Of a stretch of 64,000 nt of DNA, positions 38,136-47,721 are shown one piece after another (position 1 is the first letter of the stretch; the number at the start of each line of letters is the position of its first letter). Position numbers and translations under genes: made by a program. The notes below the pieces were generated by a model. That model worked only from the letters and a program-made list of their open reading frames with translations, was not told the origin of the DNA and made no database searches. The stretch spans positions 248,001 to 312,000 of the forward strand of contig NZ_JAFFID010000002.1 in assembly GCF_017355955.1 (NCBI RefSeq), read 5' to 3'. The DNA comes from Sabulibacter ruber. GTDB taxonomy: Bacteria > Bacteroidota > Bacteroidia > Cytophagales > Hymenobacteraceae.

Positions 38136-39062
38136 TTATCTCTCTCTCCAGTAATCCATGTGGGTTGACTTTCCCGGGCTAGAGTAAGTTCCACGTAAGA
38201 AGTGGGTGTATACTCTACCAAGCGCCAAGGTGGAAATAGAAGAAGTAGCGGTTGAAGGATAAGACAGATATTTTACCTCATTGGCTGTTTTATAGGTTCC
38301 AGCCTTGTAGTAGTCAATTCTGTAGTTCCCCATGGGTACTTCCACGTAAGGGCTAAACTCTTTAAATCCAATGTTTTGAGCAATGACAATTTCAACTTTG
38401 TCTCTTGCCGGAGTAGATCCTGAAGCAGCATTAGCCAGACGAGTGGCCACTACGTCAAAATTGTATGGAGCGCCGGCAAGCGTGTTCATGAATCTAAAAT
38501 AGATTTTGTCAAAGGCAGGAGCCGGTAGGGCATCACGGGAAACTATAAGCTCATAATTAGCTTGTGTTACAACTTGACCACAAGTTGTAGCAGTAGTACC
38601 CATAACCGCAGGAGTACCCACTAAGATAGCGGAGTAGTTACTTCCTTCATCCAGTGTCACAGCTTTGTCTATAATTGTTCTGTAGGGAGATGCTAGATCT
38701 TTCCAGGTAAGAACTTTACAACTTGCCGCCGGATCATAAGAGGCCGCCTCTCTGGTAGCCGTATCCCTAACAGCCATGGTAAATGACCCGGAAGGAACAG
38801 AGGCGTATCCGTAGGTTGATGGGTACGTTGCCCCAAAGGCTAAGCCTCTTAGAGCACCGGTAGCAGTTGCCGTAGCAGTAGTTACCTTCTGATCATTCAG
38901 ATAAAAGTTAACCATAGGTGAGCCTTCCACGTGGTTGTAGAATTTAACCTGGGCACCAGAGGTTACATAGGTTGTTCTCTCTGGGATGGCGTTTTCTTCA
39001 CAGGCTCCCAATGCAAAGCCGATTGCCAGAAAGGCCGCTATTCTATTGAATATTTTCTTCAT
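38136..39062 (-). CDS. DUF4397-like lipoprotein
   Basis: 308 residues with lipobox LGAC (C21). Beta-rich; the beginning QVKFYNHVEGSPMVNFYLNDQKV and the second unit YFRFMNTLAGAPYNFDVVATR are the two repeated modules of DUF4397 proteins. Third gene of the SusC-SusD operon, 13 bases after susD, so it is probably the surface-exposed accessory lipoprotein of that uptake complex and may bind the ligand. No enzymatic motif. Confidence 0.8.
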   Translation of the reverse strand: MKKIFNRIAAFLAIGFALGACEENAIPERTTYVTSGAQVKFYNHVEGSPMVNFYLNDQKVTTATATATGALRGLAFGATYPSTYGYASVPSGSFTMAVRDTATREAASYDPAASCKVLTWKDLASPYRTIIDKAVTLDEGSNYSAILVGTPAVMGTTATTCGQVVTQANYELIVSRDALPAPAFDKIYFRFMNTLAGAPYNFDVVATRLANAASGSTPARDKVEIVIAQNIGFKEFSPYVEVPMGNYRIDYYKAGTYKTANEVKYLSYPSTATSSISTLALGRVYTHFLRGTYSSPGKSTHMDYWRER

Positions 39063-39075
39063 GTGTCTCTATTGA

Positions 39076-40776
39076 TTATTCAGGCTTTGTAAACCACATC
39101 TCATACGTCTGGTAGGCTGGATCTAATCCACCAATCTGGCGAAGAGCTTCCACGTTCCAAACATACTCAGAGTTGTATCTTGGCCGAACTCTGTAAGCTG
39201 GGCCACCATTTGCGAAAGCACGTGTAGGATTGGCTTCAGTAGGTAATAGGTACTGAGTGAACACTCTCTTAACCGGATCTGTAGAAGTACCTGTTTCATA
39301 GGTATTGTTTGCCACCTTACCGTTTTCAAAAGTAGCAGTATAATGGTATCTTCTAAGATCAGACCACTGCTCAATAAAGCCCCAACCCCACTGTGCAATG
39401 TACTTTTGCAACATAATGTGCTGAAGGGTAAGCTGAGCAGGATCAGTTGGCATCATGACTGTGCTCGCCAGGTATTTCGCTCTTCTGGCATCAAAAGTGG
39501 TAGCTTCAGCAGCAGGAGTAAACGTTTTTACAAAGTCCATGTGTTTCTCAACACCGTTCTTATAAGCTGTCAATGCAGCAGTATTTCCTACATAATTATT
39601 TCTGATGAATTCTGCTTCAGCCTTGATAAACTGTAACTGGGAATAAGTCATCAGTGGGAAACTAGTTGCATTCTGGAACAGATATTTTCCGGTGGCGGAA
39701 GTGTTAGTAACATCTGAAGTTGTTCCCCACAGGTTCAATGGACGCTGGTTTGCATCTGTGTAAGTAGCCGTTAATCCATTATATCCTAAACCTCTGTACT
39801 GGCCATCTGGCGCAGGAGCCAACATTACCGGTAAACGAGGATCTTTCAAGTGCTGACCAGCAAAAGCAGTTACTGGGTCCTGCCCCACAAGGGTTGGGTC
39901 AGTTAACTTGGCGTTAGTACCATCTAATAAGCTGACAATGAAATCTGATTGACGAAGGCTCAAAGTAGAATTTGTCAAGTTCCCTCTCATTGGTCCAAAG
40001 AAGTTAGCATCTGTAGATACTGCTCCGGTAAAACGAACCATGGCATTGTCTGCGTTTCCTGCAAACGATTTATCTACATACTCAATGACCTTTGCCGGAT
40101 CATAAGTTGACTTATTAGACAGGTGGTGCGCATTGATGGCAAGTAGTCCATATACAAACTTCTCCCATTTAGCTACATCACCAGCGTACATAAGGTCAGT
40201 TTCTGCTAAGCGAGAGTTTGCATGCGGCTCAGCTTTGGCTTTCGCAAAGTACTGCAAGGACAACTCTGACAAACGCTTTACTTCTGCATACACCACATCT
40301 TGCTTGTCGTAATCAAATGCCGCGCGGCTTGGATCAAAAGCCTGAGTCATGATAATCTCACCATGGTAGTCAGTGGTGATTTGCCAGTTGAACGCTTGAA
40401 TGGCATACCCCACACCAACAATATCCCATTTCTTCTGTTCCTCAGCCTTTGCGATCATGTCGCGTAAGTTAACTCCGCTTGTATAGTAGGTAGACCTCCA
40501 GATTTGGCCTCCATTGTCACTTGCTGTGTTATATCCGTGTATATCCCAAGCATAACCGGCAGTGGTGGAATGCCAGTTATTCACATACATGCCTAAGTAA
40601 CGAGCATCAAACTGGATACCCAAAGCTACTTCTGACATGATAGGAGCCAGATACAGATGAGGGTCTACTACCTGATCTGGACCATTTGGGTTAGTGTTTA
40701 CATCTAACCAATTCTCGCAACTAGTAGAACCAAATAAACTAGCTGCTATAAGAGAAGCACAAATTAATTTTCTCAT
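39076..40776 (-). CDS. SusD/RagB-type outer-membrane lipoprotein
   Basis: 566 residues, lipobox STSC (C20) followed by ENWLDVNTNPNGPDQV, the standard SusD-like_2 start. Helical repeats with ANSRLAETDLMYAGDVAKWEKFVYGLLAINAHHLS and the late block GWGFIEQWSDLRRYHY confirm the family. It caps the SusC barrel and captures ligand on the cell surface. Lies 11 bases after susC in one operon. The substrate is unknown; SusD-like_2 members are often linked to peptides or other non-starch ligands, so the absence of glycoside hydrolases is not contradictory. Confidence 0.93.
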   Translation of the reverse strand: MRKLICASLIAASLFGSTSCENWLDVNTNPNGPDQVVDPHLYLAPIMSEVALGIQFDARYLGMYVNNWHSTTAGYAWDIHGYNTASDNGGQIWRSTYYTSGVNLRDMIAKAEEQKKWDIVGVGYAIQAFNWQITTDYHGEIIMTQAFDPSRAAFDYDKQDVVYAEVKRLSELSLQYFAKAKAEPHANSRLAETDLMYAGDVAKWEKFVYGLLAINAHHLSNKSTYDPAKVIEYVDKSFAGNADNAMVRFTGAVSTDANFFGPMRGNLTNSTLSLRQSDFIVSLLDGTNAKLTDPTLVGQDPVTAFAGQHLKDPRLPVMLAPAPDGQYRGLGYNGLTATYTDANQRPLNLWGTTSDVTNTSATGKYLFQNATSFPLMTYSQLQFIKAEAEFIRNNYVGNTAALTAYKNGVEKHMDFVKTFTPAAEATTFDARRAKYLASTVMMPTDPAQLTLQHIMLQKYIAQWGWGFIEQWSDLRRYHYTATFENGKVANNTYETGTSTDPVKRVFTQYLLPTEANPTRAFANGGPAYRVRPRYNSEYVWNVEALRQIGGLDPAYQTYEMWFTKPE

Positions 40777-40787
40777 TTCTTCCTTAA

Positions 40788-43700
40788 TTAAAATCCAATA
40801 CTAACCCCAACATTCAATCCCATTGGCATTGGCAGGTTACCATAGTCAAATCCGTAACCGCCGCTACCACCCGTTGCCAAACTAGTGGCACTTCCTACTG
40901 GATCAAGGCCTGAATAATTTGTAATTAGGAACAGGTCTGTACCTGTCACAAAGACGCTGGCAGATTTAGCCACCTTGGTGCGCTGTAATAATGAAGTTGG
41001 CAAGGTGTAACGCAAGGTCACATCTCTTAAGCGAAGCCAGTTAACGTCTTTCTCTATGTAATCAATCTCACCAGAAGTGGCAGAGTAGAAGCTGGCATCC
41101 CAGGCTGGGTTGATCACAATATTGTTTCTGGTAGGATTAGCTGTATTTTCTAGGCCATCGGCCAAAACGCCTTCATAAACTCTTGGCTGGTAACGGTCTA
41201 AAGTTCTAAGACTCAAGCCGCGTACAGTTAAGAAGTGCTCAGTGGCGTTGAACACATCACCACCTTTTCTGATCTCAAATAAGAAATCCAGGGAAAGGTT
41301 TTTGTAAGCAAGCCTATTGCTGATACCCATGGTAAAGTCTGGAGTTCTGTCTCCAACTACCACCCATTCAGATGTATTTCTAAGCGGATAACCAGAAGAA
41401 GGGTTAATCAGGATTTCACCATTTTGATTTCTCTGGTAATCATATCCGGTAAAGGAGTTCACCGGGCCGCCTACTCTTGCACCATTTCTAATGTTGTTAT
41501 ACAACCAGGTATCAGAGTTGTAGTACTCAGGGATAGAAGAAGGCAGTTTAGACAACTTAGAATAGTTGTGGCTAAAGTTCCAGTTCAAATCCCAGGTGAA
41601 GTCGTTAATCACAAGAGGAGTGGAGTTGATCTGGAATTCAAAACCACCGGTTTCAATTTCACCTGCGTTGAAGGTTTTCAGCACGAAGCCTGTACCATAG
41701 CTCAAGCGCATGTTTCTTACTATCTGGTCTTTTGAAACTTTGTTGAAGTAAGCAAAGTCAATACCTAAGCGGTCATTGAAGAATTTCAATTCTGCTCCTA
41801 CTTCATAAGAGGTAGTCATTTCTGGCTTCAATTCTTCTGCTGCACCAGTAAAGGCATACCCGAAACCACCACCAGTTGTAGTTCTGGCTTCTAACCAGGG
41901 ACGCAATGAATAAGGATCTGCATCTTTACCTACCTGAGCGGCAGAAGCTCTCAACTTACCAAATGAAAGCACGTTCTTGATACTGGCAAACGGTGTAAGT
42001 TCAGTAAAGACAAAGCTTACCCCAGCCGATGGATAAAAGAAAGATCTGTTCTGCACAGGAAGGGTAGAACTCCAGTCATTTCTACCGGTAAAGTTCAGGT
42101 AAAGAAGACCGTTATAACCTAACGTAAGGTCAGCAAAAGCACCTACTAAACGTCTTTGAGATAGTCTGTTTCTTCCTCTATGGGTAATAGGGTCTGTGTT
42201 CTCAATAGAGAAAAGACCTGGAGCCATGAACTTAGTACCATTCACTGCCTGTGAATAATAGTTCTGGTCATTGACAGCGCTACCTAATCTGAAAGTGGTA
42301 GAAAGTTTATCAGACATGAATGCCTTGGTCAATTCAGCATAATACTGAATGTTGATGTTCCGGCTGGTGTTCAAGCTTTGGTCGAAGATACCACCAGTGG
42401 AACCTGACATTCTTGATTGCGGGTGGCGAACCAGTCTTATTTGTTGGGAGAAATAGTCAAAACCTACATTACCAACAAATTTTAACCAGGGAGCAGGGTC
42501 AATGACAATTTTAGCATTTGTAACATAGCTGTCTCTGTCATTGTCATTAACGTTCATGTTTACGTTAAAGAACGGGTTCTCCAATTCAGAAGTGGTAGTG
42601 GCGGCAGAGAAGAACCTTCTGTTACCAGCCTCATCCAAGTAGATTCTTGCATCATCATCTGATGGCCATGCTAAAAGGCCAAGCATAGGACCACCATTCA
42701 CGTTGAATACAGATTGGACATTTGATTTTGTGTATGCAAATGACACATCTGTTGAAATGTACTTGTTCAGTTTTGAGGTTACGGCAGAAGTAATATTGAA
42801 TCTCTGCTGTCCTGCATTAGGAATGAAAGATCCAACATCCATGTAAGAAGCGGCAACCCGGTAAGTTGATGCTTCGGAGCCACCAGAAACGGATAAGTTG
42901 TGTCTTTGGGTTGTGCTGGTCTGAAAGAAGTTTCTTACGTTGTCATAAATCTGCGTTCCTTCTGGGTACGCTTCACCAAAGTAAGTAGTAATAGTGCTTC
43001 CTTCGTCTGTTACCCCTTGAACTCCTCTTCCATAGATAGTTTGTTTTTCAGGGAACCTCACAATACGATCCATCCGGAAGCTGTTGCTGTAGCTAATTTG
43101 AGCAGCTCCGGCTTTACCTCTTTTAGTAGTGATTACAATAGCTCCCGAGGCAGCATCAATACCATAACGGGCCGAGGCTTCTGGTCCTTTCAGTACAGTG
43201 ATGGTCTCAATGTCTTCAGGGTTGATGTCAGCGATTCTGTTTCCAAAATCAACTCCTCTGTTCTCAAGTTGGTTTGCACCGGCAAAATTGCCAGAGCTGA
43301 AGGTATTATTGCTTACAGGTAAACCGTCAATCACAAACAGTGGCTGGTTGCTACCGCTCAAAGAACTCACCCCCCTAATTGTGATAGAAGACGAGGCACC
43401 TGGCAAACCTGAAGTTGCCTGTACATCTACCCCAGCCACACGGCCGGCTAAAGCATTCACAAAGTTTTCCCGCTGGGTTTGGGCTACCTCGGCTCCTTTT
43501 ACCTCAGTGATGGCATATCCTAAGGCAGCTTTCTTTTCCTCAATACCCAAGGCAGTAACCACAACTTCATCTAAAGCTTTAGAATCTGTTCTTAGCGCTA
43601 CATCAATGGTATTGCTTTCACCAACGGTGCGTTCTGAGGAGATGGTACCAATAAAGCTGTACACCAGCACGCCTCCTACAGGAGCCTGGATGGAGTAACG

Positions 43701-43880
43701 CCCATCACCATCTGTAGAAGCCCCTACAGTGGTACCTTTTAAAACCACGCTCACACCAGGCATGGCAGAGCCGTCTTCGGAAGAGGTGACCCTTCCGGTA
43801 ATGGTCTTGCTTTGGGCAAAACCTGCCTGAGCAATACAAATGCTCAGCGCAAATAACATTAACCGTAAGATTATTTTCAT
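40788..43880 (-). CDS. SusC/RagA TonB-dependent outer-membrane transporter
   Basis: 1030 residues. Signal peptide ending GFAQ (about 23); N-terminal carboxypeptidase-D regulatory-like domain (TITGRVTSSEDGSAMPGVSVVLKGT onward, about 26-100); TonB box region DEVVVTALG; plug domain with VQATSGLPG and SSITIRGVSSLSG; then a 22-strand beta-barrel ending in an aromatic residue (VSIGF). Imports a ligand held by the SusD partner, driven by TonB. First gene of a susC-susD-DUF4397 operon. No ECF sigma or anti-sigma gene sits beside it. Confidence 0.95.
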   Translation of the reverse strand: MKIILRLMLFALSICIAQAGFAQSKTITGRVTSSEDGSAMPGVSVVLKGTTVGASTDGDGRYSIQAPVGGVLVYSFIGTISSERTVGESNTIDVALRTDSKALDEVVVTALGIEEKKAALGYAITEVKGAEVAQTQRENFVNALAGRVAGVDVQATSGLPGASSSITIRGVSSLSGSNQPLFVIDGLPVSNNTFSSGNFAGANQLENRGVDFGNRIADINPEDIETITVLKGPEASARYGIDAASGAIVITTKRGKAGAAQISYSNSFRMDRIVRFPEKQTIYGRGVQGVTDEGSTITTYFGEAYPEGTQIYDNVRNFFQTSTTQRHNLSVSGGSEASTYRVAASYMDVGSFIPNAGQQRFNITSAVTSKLNKYISTDVSFAYTKSNVQSVFNVNGGPMLGLLAWPSDDDARIYLDEAGNRRFFSAATTTSELENPFFNVNMNVNDNDRDSYVTNAKIVIDPAPWLKFVGNVGFDYFSQQIRLVRHPQSRMSGSTGGIFDQSLNTSRNINIQYYAELTKAFMSDKLSTTFRLGSAVNDQNYYSQAVNGTKFMAPGLFSIENTDPITHRGRNRLSQRRLVGAFADLTLGYNGLLYLNFTGRNDWSSTLPVQNRSFFYPSAGVSFVFTELTPFASIKNVLSFGKLRASAAQVGKDADPYSLRPWLEARTTTGGGFGYAFTGAAEELKPEMTTSYEVGAELKFFNDRLGIDFAYFNKVSKDQIVRNMRLSYGTGFVLKTFNAGEIETGGFEFQINSTPLVINDFTWDLNWNFSHNYSKLSKLPSSIPEYYNSDTWLYNNIRNGARVGGPVNSFTGYDYQRNQNGEILINPSSGYPLRNTSEWVVVGDRTPDFTMGISNRLAYKNLSLDFLFEIRKGGDVFNATEHFLTVRGLSLRTLDRYQPRVYEGVLADGLENTANPTRNNIVINPAWDASFYSATSGEIDYIEKDVNWLRLRDVTLRYTLPTSLLQRTKVAKSASVFVTGTDLFLITNYSGLDPVGSATSLATGGSGGYGFDYGNLPMPMGLNVGVSIGF

Positions 43881-44445
43881 AAAAAAGGATTTAGGAGTAC
43901 TGATTGTTTTTGTTGTTGATCTGCAATCATTTTAGAGTAGATAAGGGGTTAGTTCATAGGCCTATGTTAAGAGGTATTTATGGGGTGGCAAATTTATCGC
44001 AAAGTTGAGCAACTTGGTACGCGAAATTATAGATTTATTAAAAAAGCTTCCTTTTTTTGGCTTAGTTTTATTTTTTTAACTAAAAACCAAGAACAATACC
44101 TGCTTTTTTTGAAAAACTCTGTAAGAAAGGTGCACAAAAGGGAAAATCTCAAAAAAAGAAGAAGTTTTCTGGAGTTTGAAAGATGGCAGAAAAGATATTG
44201 AAGCTTTGAGAGTTACGCAAGAATTAACAACAATTATTTAATATCATTCTTGATTAACTTAAATAAATTAAAAACTATATCCATTTTGATGGTTTTCACT
44301 CATGTACAAACGATGAAGTTCTCCCGGTTTCCTCCCGAAAAGTAAGCTAGAAACACTGGCAACATCCTTAAGAAAACAATAACTTGGCTACTGCTACTGA
44401 AAGCTTGTCACAAGTAACTCACCCACAACCCTACCTACAGTAAAC
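43881..44445. promoter_or_regulatory. divergent control region of the sus operon and the acyltransferase gene
   Basis: 565 bases, AT-rich from about 44000. On the minus strand TAAATTTG (43989-43996) fits the -7 consensus TAnnTTTG, giving a susC leader of about 100 bases. A perfect 12-base palindrome CATAGGCCTATG (43955-43966) lies within that leader and could be an operator. For the plus-strand gene no clear promoter was seen. No convincing gene is present. Confidence 0.45.
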
Positions 44446-45615
44446 ATGGTCTCCCCAACTACTTCAAGCCAAAAAGAAAGAGTCTTGCAGGACTCTGAAA
44501 TGAAGCCCATTCAACAAAGGCTCAAGTCCCTGGATGTTTTCAGAGGTATCACGGTGCTGACCATGATTTTGGTGAACAATCCAGGAAACTGGGGAAAAAT
44601 CTATGCGCCATTAAAACATGCTACCTGGCACGGGTGTACTCCTACAGATTTAGTATTTCCCTTCTTCCTGTTCATAGTAGGGGTTTCCATTGTGTATGCC
44701 TTGTCTGGCACAAAGCAAATCCCAGAGAAACATACAGCTACTATCTTCAGAATCATTCGGCGGGGGCTTACCTTGTTCGCTTTAGGGCTGTTTTTAGCCT
44801 TGTTTCCCAAATTTGAGTTTGATACAGTGCGTATTCCCGGGGTACTGCAGCGTATTGGGGTGGTGTTTATCATTGCCGGTATTATCTTCCTGAAAACCGA
44901 ACGTCGCACCCAAATCCTGATCATCTGCGCCTTACTGGTGGGCTATTGGGCAATCATGATGTTTGCTCCGGTGCCAGGGGTAGGAGTTGCCAATCTGCAG
45001 CCTACCACTAACCTGGCAGCATGGATTGACAATACCTTGTTGCCCGGTCATCTCTGGAAATCCTCCAAAGTCTGGGACCCCGAAGGAATCTTAAGCACTC
45101 TTCCGGCGGTAGTGACTGGCCTGCTTGGGGTACTCACCGGGCAGTGGTTAAAGAAGAAAGACGAACCCGGCAATAAGATAGCCTGGCTGATGGTGTGGGG
45201 CGTGATCTGTACCTGTTTGGGTCTGGTGTGGGACCTTCATTTCCCCATCAACAAAAGTTTATGGACTAGTTCCTTTGTGTTGTACACGGGAGGTTTGGCA
45301 ATGCTGGGCTTGGGATTATGCTATTGGATAATTGACGTGAAAGGCTATCAGAAATACACCACTCCCTTTCTGGTATATGGAGTGAATGCAATCACAGTCT
45401 TCTTCCTGTCAGGCATAATCCCAAGAATTATGAGCATGATTAAGGTAGATACGCCCGCCGGCGAAGTAGACAGCAAAACTTATCTGTATGAAACTTTCTA
45501 TACCCCACATTTAAGCCCTTATAATGCCTCGCTCGCTTGGGCACTCACCTGGATTCTGTTCTGGATGATCATTCTCTACTTTATGTATAGAAAGAACATT
45601 ATCATCAAAGTGTAA
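44446..45615 (+). CDS. DUF5009/HGSNAT-like membrane acyltransferase
   Basis: 389 residues with about ten membrane helices. The N-terminal block RLKSLDVFRGITVLTMILVNNPG and the following WHGCTPTDLVFPFFLFIVGVS are the signature of the heparan-alpha-glucosaminide N-acetyltransferase (HGSNAT)/DUF5009 group, which moves acetyl groups across the membrane to sugars. The conserved histidine lies in ATWHGCTPTD. Could act on amino sugars such as peptidoglycan or imported glycans (inference). The start could also be ATG 44500, giving MKPIQQRL; the longer form adds 18 polar residues. Confidence 0.85.
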   Translation: MVSPTTSSQKERVLQDSEMKPIQQRLKSLDVFRGITVLTMILVNNPGNWGKIYAPLKHATWHGCTPTDLVFPFFLFIVGVSIVYALSGTKQIPEKHTATIFRIIRRGLTLFALGLFLALFPKFEFDTVRIPGVLQRIGVVFIIAGIIFLKTERRTQILIICALLVGYWAIMMFAPVPGVGVANLQPTTNLAAWIDNTLLPGHLWKSSKVWDPEGILSTLPAVVTGLLGVLTGQWLKKKDEPGNKIAWLMVWGVICTCLGLVWDLHFPINKSLWTSSFVLYTGGLAMLGLGLCYWIIDVKGYQKYTTPFLVYGVNAITVFFLSGIIPRIMSMIKVDTPAGEVDSKTYLYETFYTPHLSPYNASLAWALTWILFWMIILYFMYRKNIIIKV

Positions 45616-45638
45616 TCCTTTTTGATTGAAGTTCATAG

Positions 45639-45677
45639 AAGCAGAAGGCCACTTGTAAGGTGGCCTTCTGCTTTTTG
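45639..45677 (+). terminator. intrinsic terminator
   Basis: AAGCAGAAGGCCAC / GTGGCCTTCTGCTT with a seven-base loop and a T run. Confidence 0.92.
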
Positions 45678-45771
45678 CAGTTAGTAAAAACAACAAGGTT
45701 GAGGTTTGGTGACAGAAACTTTACAGCGGTAACTTGGCACTTGTAGACTCGGCATACCGTAAACACCACAC

Positions 45772-46158
45772 ATGGAAAAACAAAGGCCTAACTTTATACG
45801 GACTCGCCTCAACAGCTTTGGGTTTGCGTTGCAAGGCATTGCTGCGGCATTTAAGTCAGAGATAAACCTGCGGTGGCACGTGTTATCTGCCGGGCTGGTG
45901 GTGGCCATGGGGTTTTACTTCGGGCTTTCTGTGTTGGAGTGGGTGGTGATTTGCTTTTCGATTGGCTTGGTCTGGATGGCCGAGCTCTTTAACACGGCTC
46001 TGGAGGTGGTAGTAAACCTGGTCTCGCCGGGCAGGCACCCGTTGGCCGGCAAGGCGAAGGACATTGCTGCCGGAGCTGTACTAATTGCTTCCATCACTGC
46101 CGCTATTGCCGGAGTCCTAGTGTTCTTTCCTTATTTGATGGCCTTGTTCCAAAAGTAA
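45772..46158 (+). CDS. dgkA: diacylglycerol/undecaprenol kinase family protein
   Basis: 128 residues, three membrane helices after a short amphipathic start. The family motif is clear: AELFNTALEVVVNLVSPGRHPLAGKAKDIAAGAVL (quoted in its essential parts: E-x-x-NTALE, then AKD-x-x-AGAVL), and RLNSFGFALQGIAAAFKSEINLRWH at the N-terminus. Phosphorylates lipid alcohols; in organisms with this single-domain type it is commonly undecaprenol or diacylglycerol. Inner membrane. The gene is not linked to phoH or ybeY, which lies 14 kb away in this window. Confidence 0.9.
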   Translation: MEKQRPNFIRTRLNSFGFALQGIAAAFKSEINLRWHVLSAGLVVAMGFYFGLSVLEWVVICFSIGLVWMAELFNTALEVVVNLVSPGRHPLAGKAKDIAAGAVLIASITAAIAGVLVFFPYLMALFQK

Positions 46159-46166
46159 AATAAACA

Positions 46167-46197
46167 TTAGAACTGAACGGCGCGTTTACTACATTTG
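46167..46197 (+). promoter_or_regulatory. promoter of the DinB-like gene
   Basis: TTAG (46167-46170), 19 bases, then TACATTTG (46190-46197), which matches TAnnTTTG. The start codon is 50 bases downstream. Confidence 0.55.
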
Positions 46198-46247
46198 CCC
46201 GAATCTGAAAGGCACAGGCCTATTCTGTAGACTAAATTACCTGACCC

Positions 46248-46733
46248 ATGACTTCAAATGACGTTCTAAAAAACCTGACCGAGTATAATGTATGGGCGAA
46301 CTGGCGCGTACTAAAGAGCTTTGACCGTATTGGCGGAGAACTTCCTGATTATGCTCAATTGATGTTCAGCCACGTCCTAAATGCTCAGGCTATCTGGATT
46401 GCCCGTATCACGGGTACCAAAAGCCCGGTTACCGTTCTGCAAAGACATACGCTGGAAGAACTGCACCGCCTGCATGAGCAAACCTCGCCTAAATTGGTAG
46501 AGTTGTACGCCAACGCAGATGAAGCGGAACTTGACCGTACCATTGAGTACACCAACACCCAAGGCAAGGCTTACTCCACCAAAGTACGTGATATCTTAAC
46601 CCACGCCATTAACCACGCAACCTACCACCGCGGACAAGTGGCCCGGGAACTGCGCCTGGCGGGCCATGAGCCGATCAACTCAGACTACGTGACCTATGTG
46701 CGTATTCAGTACGGGCAGGATCTGGAGATCTAA
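46248..46733 (+). CDS. DinB family protein (four-helix bundle)
   Basis: 161 residues of the DinB/YfiT-like putative metalloenzyme fold. Three histidines in the pattern of the family are visible: HVLNAQAIW near 43, then THAINHATYHRGQVARELRLAG, where H-x3-H-x3-H is the metal triad. Function of the family is mixed (thiol transferases, metal-dependent hydrolases), so substrate unknown. The start ATG 46248 fits a promoter 50 bases upstream. Confidence 0.85.
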   Translation: MTSNDVLKNLTEYNVWANWRVLKSFDRIGGELPDYAQLMFSHVLNAQAIWIARITGTKSPVTVLQRHTLEELHRLHEQTSPKLVELYANADEAELDRTIEYTNTQGKAYSTKVRDILTHAINHATYHRGQVARELRLAGHEPINSDYVTYVRIQYGQDLEI

Positions 46734-46740
46734 TCTGTTT

Positions 46741-46780
46741 TTATTTTGAGGCCGTTTTCCTGAAATCAGCTTTAAAACAT
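46741..46780. repeat. palindromic 3'-end repeat
   Basis: TTATTTTGAGGCCGTTTTC, CT, GAAATCAGCTTTAAAACAT, 7 bases after the DinB stop and 10 before a true terminator. Confidence 0.7.
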
Positions 46781-46789
46781 CCGCTATAT

Positions 46790-46833
46790 AAAAGAGAAAG
46801 GGGAAGCCGAAACAGCTTCCCCTTTCTCTTTTT
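46790..46833. terminator. bidirectional terminator
   Basis: AAAGAGAAAGGGGAAGC / GCTTCCCCTTTCTCTTT with loop CGAAACA, between DinB (+) and DUF4382 (-) genes. Nearly the same stem as 4814-4853. Confidence 0.93.
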
Positions 46834-46845
46834 AGTATGTGAAAG

Positions 46846-47637
46846 TTAATCTAAGTCCACGGCTGGTACTTGCGTGATCTGGTCATTGGTGACTACAACG
46901 TTGGTGATCTCTTTGTTCTGGAAAGGAGCCACCGTGCTGAACTGCACTTTGTATGTCCCGGCCGGTACGCCTTTGATAAGGTAATTCCCGGTTTCATCGG
47001 CGAAGCCGCCTATCGTATCATTCGCGGCGGAGATTACCAGAATGCCCGGCTTAGCTTCGGCGGGAGTTACTGTTCCCCTGATGCCTCCGGCTACGGCCTG
47101 CGTTATGGTTCTGATCACCGGCTTGAGGTTGTACTGCCCGCTGTTACCACGTGGAACAATTGACTTGGCGGCATCAAAGTCCAGGAGCAGGACATACGTT
47201 ACGTCTGACTTCAGGTCTGCATTTATCTGCAATTTCAACCCAGAGGTTTGGCCGCTTGGGGTAGTCAGCGGTCGGGCCGTTGTCTCACCTTTCAACTTCA
47301 AGGAATTGTTGTTGCCCAGTACCAACCTGATCTGCGAGATGCGGCCCGCTGGTAGGGTGGAGGAGGCCAGTAAGGTATCCCGGCCGTTGGCGAAATCCAG
47401 CAGGTTGTACACGCCCGGCGAAATGTGGTCCAGGGTGATCCAGCCGTTGTCATCATCGGTGGCTTCCCGCAGGATTTGCACCGAGCGGATGTCTACGTTT
47501 ACTTCTTCGTAATCGCCGGGAGCATCGGTTAAGCGAACTTCCATGTGCGCTGACCCAGCCGGATCACTTTCATCTGAACAAGAGGCAAACCCGATGGCTG
47601 CCGTCCACAGCATGGCAAAAAAGAATCTCTTTCTCAT
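46846..47637 (-). CDS. DUF4382 lipoprotein with carboxypeptidase-regulatory-like tail
   Basis: 263 residues from ATG 47637, lipobox FASC (C20). The DUF4382 domain (MEVRLTDAPGDYEEVNVDIRSVQI at about 30-53; LLLDFDAAKSIV and KPVIR nearer 170-190) is followed by a small regulatory-like module: GGIRGTVTPAEAKP then GNYLIKGVPAGTYKVQF. Outer-surface or periplasmic lipoprotein of unknown role. A longer frame starts at 47694 but lacks a sensible signal peptide. Downstream of the AsmA gene on the same strand but separated by a palindromic repeat. Confidence 0.85.
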   Translation of the reverse strand: MRKRFFFAMLWTAAIGFASCSDESDPAGSAHMEVRLTDAPGDYEEVNVDIRSVQILREATDDDNGWITLDHISPGVYNLLDFANGRDTLLASSTLPAGRISQIRLVLGNNNSLKLKGETTARPLTTPSGQTSGLKLQINADLKSDVTYVLLLDFDAAKSIVPRGNSGQYNLKPVIRTITQAVAGGIRGTVTPAEAKPGILVISAANDTIGGFADETGNYLIKGVPAGTYKVQFSTVAPFQNKEITNVVVTNDQITQVPAVDLD

Positions 47638-47721
47638 GTAAAAAGGTAAGGTGGATAAATGGCTGTTTCTGTAGCAGGTCCTTGTACACGGCACCCAGAA
47701 AGTAGTACCACCTAAAACAGA

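Noticed and set aside
43980..44201. Open frame of 73 codons between susC and the acyltransferase gene
   Set aside because: It covers the predicted susC promoter and poly-A/poly-T runs; Lys/Phe/Arg composition reflects base content.
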